Positions 18,331-27,661 of a DNA stretch of 60,984 nt are shown piece by piece (position 1 is the first letter of the stretch; every line of letters starts with the position of its first letter). The stretch spans positions 1 to 60,984 of the forward strand of contig NZ_CAKASM010000022.1 in assembly GCF_916858675.1 (NCBI RefSeq), given 5' to 3'. This stretch comes from Sphingomonas sp. Leaf21. Its GTDB lineage: Bacteria > Pseudomonadota > Alphaproteobacteria > Sphingomonadales > Sphingomonadaceae. The position numbers and the translations under genes were made by a program. Below the pieces are notes generated by a model, which made no database searches, was not told the origin of the DNA, and saw nothing but the letters and a program-made list of their open reading frames with translations.

Positions 18331-19509
18331 TTATTGTCCAGCGTTGCCGGGGCCCGCCGGATTGCCGGTGGCGCCTTGCGCGGAAGGGGGGGAAACGGCG
18401 GGGGTGGCCAGATTGTCGGCGGGGCCGGTGACCGCCTCGGCCGCATTGGCCTGGGTCGCTTCGACCTTCGAACCCTCGGCACCCGGCTGCGGAATGACCG
18501 AGGCGGAGGGGGCCGTCGAGCCGGGCATCTTGCCGCCCTTGGCCGCGATCCACGCCGCGAACTGCGCCGGGGGCACCGCCTGCACCGCGATCGGCATGAA
18601 GCCGTGGCGCGCGCCACAGAGCTCGGAGCATTGCCCGAAATAGAGGCCGGGCTTGTCGATGGTGAAGCTCGTCTCGTTCAACCGGCCGGGCACCGCGTCC
18701 AGCTTCATCCAGAAGGCCGGGATGGCCCAGCTATGGATGACGTCGTTCGACGTGGTGATCAGGCGGATCGGCACGCCGACGGGCAGGACGATGCGGTTGT
18801 CCACCGCCAGCAGGCGCGGACCGTCGGCATCGGTGCGCGCGCGCTCGCCGGGTGACACCTGATCCTTTTCCTTCAGCATGTTGGCGGTGATCTCGATCCC
18901 GCCATGATCCGGATATTGATAGGTCCAATACCATTGGTTGCCGATCGCCTTCAGCGTGACGGCACCGGCGGGCGCGGGCTTGAACTGCGCCTGCAGCAGG
19001 CCGATCGAGGGGATGGCGATCAGGACCAGGACCACGACGGGGCCGAGCGTCCACAGCACCTCGACCAGCGTGTTGTGGCTGGTCTTGGACGGCACCGGAT
19101 TGGCCGCGCGGCGATAGCGGAAGGCGACCCAGACGAGCAGCAGCAGGACCAGGATGCAGATGATCGTGATCACCGGCATCAGCACGTCGTTGTGCATCCA
19201 GTGCGCGAACACGCCGTTCTTCGTCACCTGCGGCTGGAGCCCGATCTTGCCGTTGATCGGCAGGCCGACCTGGGGATCGATCGTCGTCACCGGTGCACCG
19301 TCCTGCGCCAGCAGCGGGCTGGCCGGGGCGGCGGTGGCGGGTGCGGCGGCGGTGGTCGGGGCGGTGTTGGACACCCCCGCCGGTTCGGCCGCGGCCTGCG
19401 GGGCGGGGGCGGCGGCCGGCGGCGCGGCGGGAGTCGCGAGCGCGGCCCCCGACAAAGCGGCACAGCCCAGCCCGGCGGCGATCGCCAGCGCCTTCATCCG
19501 TTTCGGCAT
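18331..19509 (-). CDS. ctaC: cytochrome c oxidase subunit II
   Basis: 392-residue subunit II. Signal peptide MPKRMKALAIAAGLGCAALS, a long Ala/Pro-rich linker (about 25-75), two helices (about 115-140 and 155-180), then the CuA cupredoxin domain with WYWTYQYPDHGG and CSELCGARHGFMPI (CuA Cys, His, Met ligands). The ATG at 19509 was chosen because GGAGG lies 6 nt upstream; ATGs at 19515 and further upstream are in frame. A ~65-residue Ala/Pro/Ser tail follows the CuA domain, longer than in classical CtaC; there is no CxxCH, so it is not a fused cytochrome c. Confidence 0.96.
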   Translation of the reverse strand: MPKRMKALAIAAGLGCAALSGAALATPAAPPAAAPAPQAAAEPAGVSNTAPTTAAAPATAAPASPLLAQDGAPVTTIDPQVGLPINGKIGLQPQVTKNGVFAHWMHNDVLMPVITIICILVLLLLVWVAFRYRRAANPVPSKTSHNTLVEVLWTLGPVVVLVLIAIPSIGLLQAQFKPAPAGAVTLKAIGNQWYWTYQYPDHGGIEITANMLKEKDQVSPGERARTDADGPRLLAVDNRIVLPVGVPIRLITTSNDVIHSWAIPAFWMKLDAVPGRLNETSFTIDKPGLYFGQCSELCGARHGFMPIAVQAVPPAQFAAWIAAKGGKMPGSTAPSASVIPQPGAEGSKVEATQANAAEAVTGPADNLATPAVSPPSAQGATGNPAGPGNAGQ

Positions 19510-19637
19510 CCTCATCCTCCGGGGTCCGGACATGCGCTTGACCTCGCTCATCCCGCTCTCGTCTCCCATCCTCCCTCGTCGGTCCGTCGGTCATCCGACG
19601 GGCCCTTGACGGGGCCTCATGTCGTTTTTGTCAGTCG

Positions 19638-19665
19638 ACTATAGCACGGGACCGCGCCCCCTCAA
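19638..19665 (-). promoter_or_regulatory. putative ctaC promoter
   Basis: Minus-strand TTGAGG (19660-19665), 16-bp spacer, TATAGT (19638-19643), about 130 nt before the ctaC ATG. Matches a housekeeping sigma pattern; prediction only. Confidence 0.5.
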
Positions 19666-19749
19666 CCCTTGGCGGTGCGAAGCGTCATTGCACCGGTCGA
19701 GGGGCGATTCTATGAGGCCTGGTCATCTGACCGATGCCGGAGTTGCCCC

Positions 19750-20334
19750 ATGACCGATGAAGACGTCCTCGCCGAGTTCCGTGCCGCCGAGGCGCTGCTC
19801 GAAGGGCATTTCATCCTGTCCTCCGGATTGCGCAGCCCGCGCTATCTGCAATGTGCGCGTGTCCTGATGGACCCGGCCCGCGCCGCGCGGCTGTGCGAGG
19901 CGGTCGCCGCGACGATCCCGGCGGAAATCCGCGACGGGATCAGCGCCGTCGTCGCCCCCGCGATGGGCGGCGTCATCGTCGGGCATGAGATGGCGCGTGC
20001 GCTGGGTGTGCCGGGCATGTTCCTCGAACGGCCGGAGGGAACCTTCCACCTGCGTCGCGGCTTCCGGCTGGAGCCAGGGCAGAAGGTGCTGATGATGGAG
20101 GATGTGGTCACCACCGGCCTGTCGAGTCGCGAAGCGATCGCCGCCATCGCGCGCGAGGGGGGCGAGACGATCGCGGCGGCTTCGCTGGTCGACCGGTCGA
20201 ACGGCAAGGCCGATCTGGGCGTGCCCTTCTTCCCGCTGATCCGACTCGATGTGCCGAGCTACAGCCCCGACGATCTGCCCCCCGAACTGGCGGCGATCCC
20301 CGCGATCAAGCCCGGGAGTCGCGCGGCGGCATGA
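19750..20334 (+). CDS. pyrE: orotate phosphoribosyltransferase
   Basis: 194-residue type I phosphoribosyltransferase forming orotidine 5'-phosphate from orotate and PRPP in pyrimidine synthesis. PRPP-binding motif [14 protein letters not shown] and upstream [15 protein letters not shown] are clear; [18 protein letters not shown] is the dimer/active-site loop region. [11 protein letters not shown] is the family-typical start; the frame is open upstream but not supported. The stop overlaps pdxJ by ATGA, opening a five-gene plus-strand run. Confidence 0.96.
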   Translation: MTDEDVLAEFRAAEALLEGHFILSSGLRSPRYLQCARVLMDPARAARLCEAVAATIPAEIRDGISAVVAPAMGGVIVGHEMARALGVPGMFLERPEGTFHLRRGFRLEPGQKVLMMEDVVTTGLSSREAIAAIAREGGETIAAASLVDRSNGKADLGVPFFPLIRLDVPSYSPDDLPPELAAIPAIKPGSRAAA

Positions 20335-21059
20335 CCGAGCATCTTCGCCTGGGTGTGAATATCGATCATGTCGCGACCGTGCGGAACGCGCGCGGCGCGG
20401 GCTATCCCGATCCGGTGAAGGCGGCGCTGATCGCCGTGCAGGCGGGCGCGGACGGCATCACCGCGCATCTGCGCGAGGATCGGCGGCACATCACCGATGA
20501 CGACATCGCGCGGCTGTCGGCGGAGCTGACCGTTCCGCTGAATCTGGAGATGGCGGCCACGCAGGAGATGCTGGCCATCGCGCTCAGGCATCGCCCGCAC
20601 GCCGCCTGCATCGTTCCCGAAAAGCGCGAGGAGCGCACGACCGAGGGCGGTCTCGACGCCGCCGGGCAGCGCGAATGGCTCGGCCCCATGGTCGCGACGC
20701 TCGGCGAGGCGGGGATCCGCGTCTCGCTGTTCATCGAGCCCGATCCCCGCCAGATCGAGGCGGCGCTGCACCTGCGCGTGCCGGTCGTCGAGCTGCACAC
20801 CGGCCGCTATGCCGAGCTGAACGGCCCCGAGCGGACCGACGAGCTGCGTCGCCTGTCCGACGCGGCGGCGCTGGCGGCGAAGAACGGGATCGAGGTTCAT
20901 GCCGGGCACGGCCTGACCTATGACAATGTCGCGCCCATCGCCGCGATCCCGCAAGTGCGCGAGCTGAACATCGGGCATTTCCTGATCGCGGACGCGGTGT
21001 TCGTCGGCTTGCCGGAGGTGGTCCGCAAGATGCGCGCCGCGATGGACCTGGCGCGGTGA
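20331..21059 (+). CDS. pdxJ: pyridoxine 5'-phosphate synthase
   Basis: 242-residue TIM-barrel enzyme that condenses 1-deoxyxylulose 5-phosphate with aminoacetone phosphate in the DXP-dependent vitamin B6 pathway. Signature N-terminus [16 protein letters not shown], then [16 protein letters not shown], and [15 protein letters not shown] near the end. Length normal. Coupled to pyrE by overlap; next is acpS after a repeat-filled gap. pdxJ-acpS-lepB is a recurring alphaproteobacterial order. Confidence 0.97.
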   Translation: MTEHLRLGVNIDHVATVRNARGAGYPDPVKAALIAVQAGADGITAHLREDRRHITDDDIARLSAELTVPLNLEMAATQEMLAIALRHRPHAACIVPEKREERTTEGGLDAAGQREWLGPMVATLGEAGIRVSLFIEPDPRQIEAALHLRVPVVELHTGRYAELNGPERTDELRRLSDAAALAAKNGIEVHAGHGLTYDNVAPIAAIPQVRELNIGHFLIADAVFVGLPEVVRKMRAAMDLAR

Positions 21060-21070
21060 GGGGCATCACC

Positions 21071-21195
21071 CGATCCTCCCCAAGCGGTGCCTGGGGAGGG
21101 AGACCGCCGCGAAGCCGTGCTGGAGGGGCGTCGCCGCTGGCCGTGACACCCCTCCACCACGGCTTCGCCCTGCCACCGCGCCTTGCAGGGGAGGA
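21071..21195. repeat. dispersed palindromic repeat abutting acpS
   Basis: A diverged single copy of the family tandemly repeated at 2576-3219: TCCTCCCCAAGCGG..., GACCGCCGCGAAGCCGTG, its complement CCACGGCTTCGCC, and the closing GGGGAGGA. The end of the element is the sequence immediately before the acpS start and supplies its purine-rich Shine-Dalgarno sequence. Confidence 0.8.
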
Positions 21196-21612
21196 ATGCC
21201 GGTGATCATCGGCCTGGGTTCGGACCTCTGCAATATCGAGCGGATACAGGCCGCGCTGGATCGCCATGGCGGACGGTTCGAGGCGCGGTGCTTCACCGAC
21301 GTGGAACAGGCCAAGGCGGCCAGGCGCCCCTTCACGCGCGCGGGCACCTACGCCAAGCGCTTCGCCGCCAAGGAGGCCTTTTCGAAGGCGGTCGGCACCG
21401 GATTCGCGCAAGGCGTGTTCATGCGCGACATCGGCGTCGTCAACGGGCCCGGTGGCGCGCCGACGCTGGTGTTGACCGGCGGCGCACGCGAACGACTTGA
21501 CGCGATGACCCCGGCGGGCCACGTCGCGCATATTCACTTGACCATGACCGACGATCACCCCTGGGCGCAGGCCCTTGTCGTGATCGAGGCACGACCGGAA
21601 GTTTCCGCATGA
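21196..21612 (+). CDS. acpS: holo-[acyl-carrier-protein] synthase
   Basis: 138-residue trimeric phosphopantetheinyl transferase that activates ACP for fatty acid synthesis. Metal-binding [12 protein letters not shown] at the N-terminus and [18 protein letters not shown] in the middle (the conserved W/FxxKEA motif) are decisive. Two starts are possible: ATG 21196, whose GGAGG is only 1 nt away, and GTG 21202, which has ideal 7-nt spacing and gives the family-typical start (M)IIGLGSD. The second may be the real one. The end overlaps lepB by ATGA. Confidence 0.95.
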   Translation: MPVIIGLGSDLCNIERIQAALDRHGGRFEARCFTDVEQAKAARRPFTRAGTYAKRFAAKEAFSKAVGTGFAQGVFMRDIGVVNGPGGAPTLVLTGGARERLDAMTPAGHVAHIHLTMTDDHPWAQALVVIEARPEVSA

Positions 21613-22580
21613 ACGACGCGGTGTTGGACACGAACCAGGGCGCTCCCGCGGACAAACCGGTGAACGCGGCGCCACCGCCCCCGACGCCGGTCGCCAGGAA
21701 GAAGGGCACCGACCTGTGGTCCGAGGTCAAGGGGCTGTTCTGGCTGCTGCTGATCGTGCTGGGCTTTCACAGCTTCATCGCCAAGCCTTTCTACATCCCC
21801 TCCGAATCGATGCTGCCGGGGCTGCGCGTCGGCGACCGGCTGGTGGTGAGCAAGTTCGCCTATGGCTGGTCCTATATCTCGCCGACCATCCCCAACCCGG
21901 TCGCGATCTTCAAGTCGGTCGTCCTTCGCGAGCCCGAACAGAGCTGGAGCGCGCAGCTGCCATTCATCCATGGCCGGTTGTTCGGGTCGCTGCCGACTCG
22001 CGGCGACGTGGTGATCGTTACGCCGCCGGGAACGCACAACGACTATATCAAGCGGGTGATCGGCCTGCCCGGCGACCGGCTGGAGGTACGCGACGGCACC
22101 GTCATCCTGAACGGCCAGCCGGTGCGGCGCGGCCCGCTCCACTATATCGACATCCCCGTCGACACGAACAGCCCGTGCAAGGCGTCCGATTATGGCGACG
22201 AGGCCAAGGTCCGGTCGCCCGGCGGACAATGGGTCTGCCACCTGCCGATCGTGACCGAGACGCTGCCCAACAACCGCCGCTACGACACGGTCGAGCTGGG
22301 CTGGAGCCCGGGTGACAATTACGGCCCGATCACCATTCCCGCCAACCATGTCTTCCTGATGGGCGACAATCGCGACCGCTCGGCGGACAGCCGTTTCTCG
22401 CTCGCCGAGCTGGGGCTGGGCGGCCCCGTTCCCTATGAGAATATCGGTGGCCGCGCCGAGTTCGTGACCTTCAGCCTGGACGGCGATGCGACGCTCAATC
22501 CGCTGACCTGGTGGGGTTCGCTTCGGTCGGGCCGCGCGGGCACCTCGCTCCATCCGGCCAAGGTGGCGGCGGGCCAATGA
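21609..22580 (+). CDS. lepB: signal peptidase I
   Basis: 323-residue membrane-anchored serine protease that removes signal peptides from exported proteins. A Pro-rich cytoplasmic N-terminus is followed by one helix (about 42-57, [17 protein letters not shown]). Catalytic Ser67 is in [10 protein letters not shown] and Lys148 in [11 protein letters not shown]; the box [14 protein letters not shown] is present. About 40 residues longer than the minimal bacterial form because of an inserted beta region with two Cys (CKASDYG, WVCHLP). Coupled to acpS and to the downstream permease by ATGA overlaps. Confidence 0.97.
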   Translation: MNDAVLDTNQGAPADKPVNAAPPPPTPVARKKGTDLWSEVKGLFWLLLIVLGFHSFIAKPFYIPSESMLPGLRVGDRLVVSKFAYGWSYISPTIPNPVAIFKSVVLREPEQSWSAQLPFIHGRLFGSLPTRGDVVIVTPPGTHNDYIKRVIGLPGDRLEVRDGTVILNGQPVRRGPLHYIDIPVDTNSPCKASDYGDEAKVRSPGGQWVCHLPIVTETLPNNRRYDTVELGWSPGDNYGPITIPANHVFLMGDNRDRSADSRFSLAELGLGGPVPYENIGGRAEFVTFSLDGDATLNPLTWWGSLRSGRAGTSLHPAKVAAGQ

Positions 22581-23662
22581 CGGATCCCGCCCCGCTGACC
22601 GACGATCCCGCCCCGATCGAGTTTCGCGAAGGGTTCGTCCGGCGGGAGCTGACCCGCGCCGCGATCTGGCTGGGCCTGATCGCCGCGATGGCGGTGACCG
22701 TGCTGCTGGTCCAGCCCTTGCTGGTGATCTTCGCCGGGCTGGTCTTCGCCACGCTGCTCGACGGCGGCGTCCGGTTGCTGGGCCGCGTGCTGCCGATCGG
22801 GCGTGGCTGGCGGCTCCTGATCGTCGTGCTGGCGGTGACGGCGTTCCTGCTCGGCACCTTCTACCTGACCGGGGTCGAGATGACCCAGCAGGTGACCCAG
22901 CTCCGCTCGACGCTGGAGACGCAGGCGGGGCGGCTGAGCGGCTGGCTCGCGTCGCAGGGGCTGATGCCCGGCACCTCGGACATCAACGGCCTGCTCAAAC
23001 AGTCGGTCGGCTCGATCGGCAAGCTGACCTCCTGGGTCGGCACGGCGGTGGGCGCGGTCACCACCATGTTCATGATCCTGATCATCGGCCTGTTCCTGGC
23101 GATGGATCCCGAAGGCTATGCGCGCGGCCTGCAATGGGTGGTGCCGCGCGCCGCGCGCCCCGAATTCGCGATCACGCAGAAGCGGATGATGAGCACGTTG
23201 CGCAAGCTGCTCGCCGGGCGGTTGCTGGGCATGGCGGTGGAGGGGGTGCTGACCGGCATCGCGCTGACCGTCGGGGGCGTGCCGATGGCGCTGCTGCTGG
23301 GCATCATCGCGGGCGTGCTGGCGTTCATTCCCAATGTCGGGGCGATCATCACCGGCACGCTGATGATCGCGGTCGGCTTTTCGGCGGGAAGCGATGCGGG
23401 CTTCTGGGCGATCGGCACCTATGTCATCGTGCAGACCTTCGACGGTTATGTCGTGGTGCCGATGGTCGCCAAGCGGACCGTTGACCTGCCGCCCGCGCTG
23501 ACCCTGTCGACGCAGATCATGGCGAGCGCGCTGTTCGGCATTCTCGGGCTCGCGCTGGCCGATCCGATGACGGCGATGGCGAAGACCGCGCTAAAGCGCC
23601 GGTCGGAGCGCGAGGCGGCGCGCGACGGCGACAGCGCGCGCGCCGAGGCCGATATCGGCTGA
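22577..23662 (+). CDS. AI-2E family transporter (PerM-like)
   Basis: 361-residue integral membrane protein of the AI-2E/PerM family, whose substrates are mostly unproven. Two N-terminal helices (about 30-70, 80-100), a periplasmic/soluble stretch (100-150), and five further C-terminal helices including VLAFIPNVGAIITG and GTYVIVQTFDGYVVVPMVAKRTVDLPP (conserved family signature). The start at the ATGA overlap with lepB agrees with the family. Its final 72 bp overlap the convergent glycosyltransferase gene. Confidence 0.9.
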   Translation: MTDPAPLTDDPAPIEFREGFVRRELTRAAIWLGLIAAMAVTVLLVQPLLVIFAGLVFATLLDGGVRLLGRVLPIGRGWRLLIVVLAVTAFLLGTFYLTGVEMTQQVTQLRSTLETQAGRLSGWLASQGLMPGTSDINGLLKQSVGSIGKLTSWVGTAVGAVTTMFMILIIGLFLAMDPEGYARGLQWVVPRAARPEFAITQKRMMSTLRKLLAGRLLGMAVEGVLTGIALTVGGVPMALLLGIIAGVLAFIPNVGAIITGTLMIAVGFSAGSDAGFWAIGTYVIVQTFDGYVVVPMVAKRTVDLPPALTLSTQIMASALFGILGLALADPMTAMAKTALKRRSEREAARDGDSARAEADIG

Positions 23663-24754
23663 AACCGGTTCGGACACCAGATCGTCGCGCCGCCGCCGCG
23701 CGGTGACGATCGAATCGAACAGGGCCAGATAGCGTTCCGCCGAATCCTGTCCGGGCTGCGGCACCGGATCGGGGCGCGGGGCGACCGGGCTGAGCCACTG
23801 CCGGAGCCCCGCGACCAGCGCGGCCAGGTCGTCGCGCGGAACGATGGTGCCGAGCGACGGGTCGCTGACGATCTCGTGCACCGCCGGGCTCGAATCGGTG
23901 GTGACGACGGGGGTGCCGACCGCCAGCGCCTCGCGCAGCACGCCGGGCACCCCCTCATAATCGGACGGCAGCGCCAGCACCGGGGCGGCGGCCATCGCGG
24001 CGGCCGGGTTGGCGACATGACCGGGCAGCGACACCCGATGCTCCAGCCCCAGCACTTCGATCTGCGCGGTCAGCGCGGGGCGCAGGCTGCCCTCGCCCAG
24101 GATGGTCAGCCCGATATCCTCGGGCAGATGGGTCATCGCGGTGATCAGCCGGTCCCAGCGCTTCTGCGGCTCCAGCCGACCCACGCCCAGTATCCGCCGA
24201 CCGGGCGGCAGGATCGCGTCGGACCAGGGCGAGGGCGACGGCGCGGACGGCGGATTGGGGATGACCGCGACCGACAGCCCGGTCGCCGCCCGCGCGGCGC
24301 GCGCCGTGGCGGGGGTCATCGCGACCAGCGAATCGAGGAACAGCCGGTGCCGCGCCAGCCATTGCCGCTGGCCCCAGGCGATCAGCGGATGATGGTCCCC
24401 CCGATCGACCGCGTTGGACATCTTGCCGACGATCGGCGGGCAGCCATCCGCCAGCCGCAGCCGCGCCCAGGCCGCCATGCTGGTATAGTGATTGCCCGGA
24501 CAGAAGACGATGTCGGGGCGCACCCGCTCGATCATCGCGGGAAGCGTGGTGCACAGCCCGGCATAGCGCTGATGCCCCAGGGTGACGATATCGACACCGG
24601 CGGGCACGCCGTTCTGAAACTGGCCACTGTCCTCGCCGAGGACCAGCGTCACGCGCCGTCCGTGGCGGAGCCATCCCTGGAGCATCCGGGCCAGCGCGGC
24701 TTCCGCACCGCCCCGCATCGCCAGCGCATAGGTCAGTATATGATCGGCTGGCAT
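23591..24754 (-). CDS. glycosyltransferase family 4 protein
   Basis: 387-residue GT-B glycosyltransferase. The C-terminal donor domain shows GRRILGVGRLEPQKRWDRLI, ILGEGSLRPAL, LPGHVANPAAAM and the E-x7-E element in DYEGVPGVLREALAVGTPVV, all typical of GT4. There is no signal peptide or membrane helix, so it acts at the cytoplasmic face. The start ATG at 24754 has GGGGG just upstream; the frame is open far beyond but antisense to other genes. Its 3' end overlaps the AI-2E permease gene tail-to-tail. Sugar and acceptor unknown; an envelope glycan role is inferred from neighbours. Confidence 0.92.
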   Translation of the reverse strand: MPADHILTYALAMRGGAEAALARMLQGWLRHGRRVTLVLGEDSGQFQNGVPAGVDIVTLGHQRYAGLCTTLPAMIERVRPDIVFCPGNHYTSMAAWARLRLADGCPPIVGKMSNAVDRGDHHPLIAWGQRQWLARHRLFLDSLVAMTPATARAARAATGLSVAVIPNPPSAPSPSPWSDAILPPGRRILGVGRLEPQKRWDRLITAMTHLPEDIGLTILGEGSLRPALTAQIEVLGLEHRVSLPGHVANPAAAMAAAPVLALPSDYEGVPGVLREALAVGTPVVTTDSSPAVHEIVSDPSLGTIVPRDDLAALVAGLRQWLSPVAPRPDPVPQPGQDSAERYLALFDSIVTARRRRDDLVSEPVSADIGLGARAVAVARRLALRPAL

Positions 24755-24967
24755 GAGCCCCCATAACGGCTGAAGAGTGGATCGGGTGCCGGGGGTACGC
24801 GTAGCTTGTCGCGCAAATATGTCAGATTCAGCCCTAAGCTCGACACAATCGCCCCCCAGAGGTGAATTCTTATTCAGGTGCGAGAAAGCAGTGTTGAGGT
24901 TAGCGGGCGCCACCGGCGAACGCCGCCGAGGAATCTCCCTAACGTGCAGAATGAACGAGATGATCCC

Positions 24968-25912
24968 ATGAACCCGCCACAGGCCCTGCCTGTCGGCACC
25001 CCGGCATCGGGGGCGCCGGTCGCGCGCGATATCGCCGCGCTGGAACCGCTGAAGACGGTGAAGCGGCGCTGGCCCGCGATCATCGGCGGACTGCTGACGA
25101 TCGCGATGGTCGTCGGGCTGGGGCACGAGCTGCTCGGCCGCGGCCTGGTGGGGCTCAGCCATTCGGTGCCGACCAACCCGCTGTTCTACATCGTGTTCGT
25201 CGGGCTCTACATGGCGCTGCCGATCGGCGACTATATCATCTTCCGTCGCCTGTGGGGGATTCCGACCAGCGGCCTCGCCGCGCTGATCCGCAAGCGGATC
25301 GCCAACGAGGTGGCCTTCAGCTATTCGGGCGAGGCCTATTTCTACGCCTGGGCGCGCGCCAATGCGAAGATGGTCGCGGCGCCGTTCGGGGCGGTCAAGG
25401 ATGTCGGCATCCTGTCGGCGATCGCGGGCAATGCGATCACCCTCATCATGATCGGCCTCGCGCTGCCCGTGGGTCGCGAATTGCTGACGCATGAGCAACT
25501 GCATCTGGTCTGGGGATCGATCGCGATCGTCATGGCGACCTCGCTGCCCTTCCTGATCTTCTCGCGGCGGGTCTTTTCGCTCGATCGCAAGACGCTGTGG
25601 TGGATCTTCATGGTCCATTGCGTGCGCCTGATCGCCAACTCGCTGCTGGTCGCGCTCGCCTGGCATTTCGGGATGCCCACGGTATCGCTCGGCATGTGGC
25701 TGTTCCTGTCGGCGGCACGTCTGCTGGTCTCGCGTCTGCCGCTCGTGCCCAACAAGGACCTTCTTTTCGCCAATTTCGCGATCCTGTTGATCGGGCAGGA
25801 TCAGCAACTGAGCGAACTGATCGCGTTCACCGCGGCACTGACCCTTCTGGTCCATGTCGTGCTGATCGCGGGGTTCGGTGTGGCGGAACTGGTGCGGAGG
25901 GTGCGGGTATGA
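24968..25912 (+). CDS. integral membrane protein of unknown family
   Basis: 314 residues; a polar ~35-residue cytoplasmic N-terminus then about seven or eight hydrophobic segments (around 38-58, 75-95, 145-170, 178-200, 212-235, 245-262, 285-308). No family motif was recognised with confidence; the layout (paired helices, conserved-looking FSYSGEAYFYAWARANAK loop) weakly recalls lipid flippase domains such as the MprF/LPG_synthase_TM type, but this is only a resemblance. It overlaps the DUF2141 gene by ATGA and is divergent from a GT4 gene across 213 bp. Confidence 0.82.
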   Translation: MNPPQALPVGTPASGAPVARDIAALEPLKTVKRRWPAIIGGLLTIAMVVGLGHELLGRGLVGLSHSVPTNPLFYIVFVGLYMALPIGDYIIFRRLWGIPTSGLAALIRKRIANEVAFSYSGEAYFYAWARANAKMVAAPFGAVKDVGILSAIAGNAITLIMIGLALPVGRELLTHEQLHLVWGSIAIVMATSLPFLIFSRRVFSLDRKTLWWIFMVHCVRLIANSLLVALAWHFGMPTVSLGMWLFLSAARLLVSRLPLVPNKDLLFANFAILLIGQDQQLSELIAFTAALTLLVHVVLIAGFGVAELVRRVRV

Positions 25913-26433
25913 CCCCTAAGACGATGACGATGATGGCGGCGGCGCTGGCCGCGGCATGGTTGCCCCAGGCGGCCCCGGCGCAGGTGCTGGGCAGCGACGC
26001 GGCGGCCTGCGCCAGCGGCGGCCCCGCGATCCTGGTGCGGATCGAGGGGCTGAAGGATCGCAAGGGCAATCTGAAGCTGGAACTCTACCCGGCCAATCAG
26101 GACGACTTCCTGCAGGACGACGGCGTCCTGGAGCGCGCGGGCAAGACCTTCCGCCGGGTGTCGGTGCCGACCCCCGCGGGCGGCGGGCCGATCGCGATAT
26201 GCATCCGCGTGCCGCACCCCGGCCGCTTTGCGCTGCTCTTCACGCATGACCGCGACGGCAAGAACAAGTTCAACTTCTGGAGCGACGGGGCGGGCTTCCC
26301 GTCCAACACCAAGCTTGGCCGTCGCAAGCCGCCGCTCGCCTACGCGCTGATCGACGTGCCGAACGGGGTGGTGACGACGAACATTCGGGCCCAGTATCTG
26401 CGTGGGCTGGGCGGCTTCGGGCCGGTGGATTAA
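25909..26433 (+). CDS. DUF2141 domain-containing periplasmic protein
   Basis: 174 residues with a signal peptide (MTPKTMTMMAAALAAAWLPQ, predicted cleavage after APA). The mature part matches DUF2141: ILVRIEGLKDRKGNLKLELYP, a FRRVSVPTP segment, HPGRFALLFTHDRDGKNKFN with acidic residues that could bind calcium, and FWSDGAGFPSNTK. Function unknown; exported beta-sandwich likely. Sits between the membrane protein (ATGA overlap) and a GT4 gene 10 bp downstream, so the three form one operon. Confidence 0.9.
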   Translation: MTPKTMTMMAAALAAAWLPQAAPAQVLGSDAAACASGGPAILVRIEGLKDRKGNLKLELYPANQDDFLQDDGVLERAGKTFRRVSVPTPAGGGPIAICIRVPHPGRFALLFTHDRDGKNKFNFWSDGAGFPSNTKLGRRKPPLAYALIDVPNGVVTTNIRAQYLRGLGGFGPVD

Positions 26434-26443
26434 GGGGAAGACG

Positions 26444-27628
26444 ATGCGCATCGTCGACGTCAACGAATTCTATTCGCCCACCGGCGGTGGCGTGCGGACC
26501 TATATCGACCGCAAGATGTCGATCCTGGCCGAGATGGGCCATGAGCTGATCGTGCTCGCCCCGGGCACCGAGGACGTGGTCGAGGAGCGTCCCGGCGGCG
26601 GCAAGATCATCTATATCAAGGCGCCGCGCCTGATCCTCGACACCAATTACGGGATGTTCTGGGACGGTGCGCCCGTCTGCCGCCTGCTCGACGAGCTGGA
26701 TCCCGACATCGTCGAAGTCTCCTCGCCCGCCAAGCCCGCCTGGTTCGTCGCCAGCTGGCAGGGGCGTGCGAAGAAGGTCTTCTTCATGCACAACGACAAT
26801 GTCGGCACCTATCCGGTGCGCTGGCTGGACGGCATCGTCGCGCAGGAGCGGGTGGAGGACTGGTTCAGCTGGTACAGCCGCTACATGAACCGCTTCCTCG
26901 ACCATTACGACCTGGTGCTGTCCAACGGTCCGGCGCTGGTCAAGCGGCTCGGCAAGCGCGGCGTGCGGGTGGACGAGGGGATACCCCTCGGTATCGAACG
27001 GCATTTCTTCTCGCCCGATCACCGGGACGAGCGGCTTCGCGCCGCGCTGCTGGCCCAATGCGCGCTCCCGGAGGATGCGCATCTGCTGCTGGGCCTGGGG
27101 CGGCATCATCCCGAAAAGCGCTGGCCGATGGTCATCGACGCTGTCGAGCGGGTCGCCTCGACCCGGCCGATCGGCCTGATCCTGATCGGTGGCGGCGTCG
27201 CCAGCCGGACGCTCGAGAAGCGGATCGCCGGCAGTCCGCATATACGGCTGTTCCGCCCGGTCTATGACCGCCCGCGCCTCGCCCGGATCATGGCGAGCTG
27301 CGACGCGCTGGTCCATGGTTGCGAGACCGAGACCTTCGGACTGGTCGCGTCCGAGGCGCTGGCCTCGGGGCTGCCGCTGGTCGTGCCCGATTATGGCGGA
27401 TGCGCCGAGGTCGCGAGCCCGCTCTTCGCCGAGACGTTTCGCGCCCGTGATGGCGCCGCCTGTGCACAGGCGATCGAGCGGCTGCTGGCGCGCGACCAGC
27501 GCATGTTGCGCAACGCCGCGCGTGTGGCGGCGGGAAAGGTGTTCAGCGACCGCGACCATGCCGAGGCGCTGATCGCACGCTATCAGCGGCTGCTGGATGG
27601 CGACCAGCATCAGCGGGCGGTCGCCTGA
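26444..27628 (+). CDS. glycosyltransferase family 4 protein (SqdX-like)
   Basis: 394-residue GT-B enzyme. N-terminal IVDVNEFYSPTGGGVRTYID is the acceptor-side loop shared with SqdX/MgtA-like lipid glycosyltransferases; the donor domain has LGLGRHHPEKRWPMVIDAV, LIGGGVASRTLEK, and ETETFGLVASEALASGLPLV (E-x7-E). No signal or helix. AAGGGGAAG precedes the ATG by a few nucleotides. As the last gene of the membrane protein-DUF2141-GT operon, a lipid-linked substrate (for example a glycosphingolipid or quinovosyl-type lipid) is a reasonable inference, not shown. Confidence 0.92.
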   Translation: MRIVDVNEFYSPTGGGVRTYIDRKMSILAEMGHELIVLAPGTEDVVEERPGGGKIIYIKAPRLILDTNYGMFWDGAPVCRLLDELDPDIVEVSSPAKPAWFVASWQGRAKKVFFMHNDNVGTYPVRWLDGIVAQERVEDWFSWYSRYMNRFLDHYDLVLSNGPALVKRLGKRGVRVDEGIPLGIERHFFSPDHRDERLRAALLAQCALPEDAHLLLGLGRHHPEKRWPMVIDAVERVASTRPIGLILIGGGVASRTLEKRIAGSPHIRLFRPVYDRPRLARIMASCDALVHGCETETFGLVASEALASGLPLVVPDYGGCAEVASPLFAETFRARDGAACAQAIERLLARDQRMLRNAARVAAGKVFSDRDHAEALIARYQRLLDGDQHQRAVA

Positions 27629-27661
27629 GGCCAGGCGGACCTTTCGAAGGGACGGCGCGTA

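Noticed and set aside
18331..18540. cytochrome c domain fused to CtaC
   Set aside because: No CxxCH heme-binding motif in the C-terminal extension.
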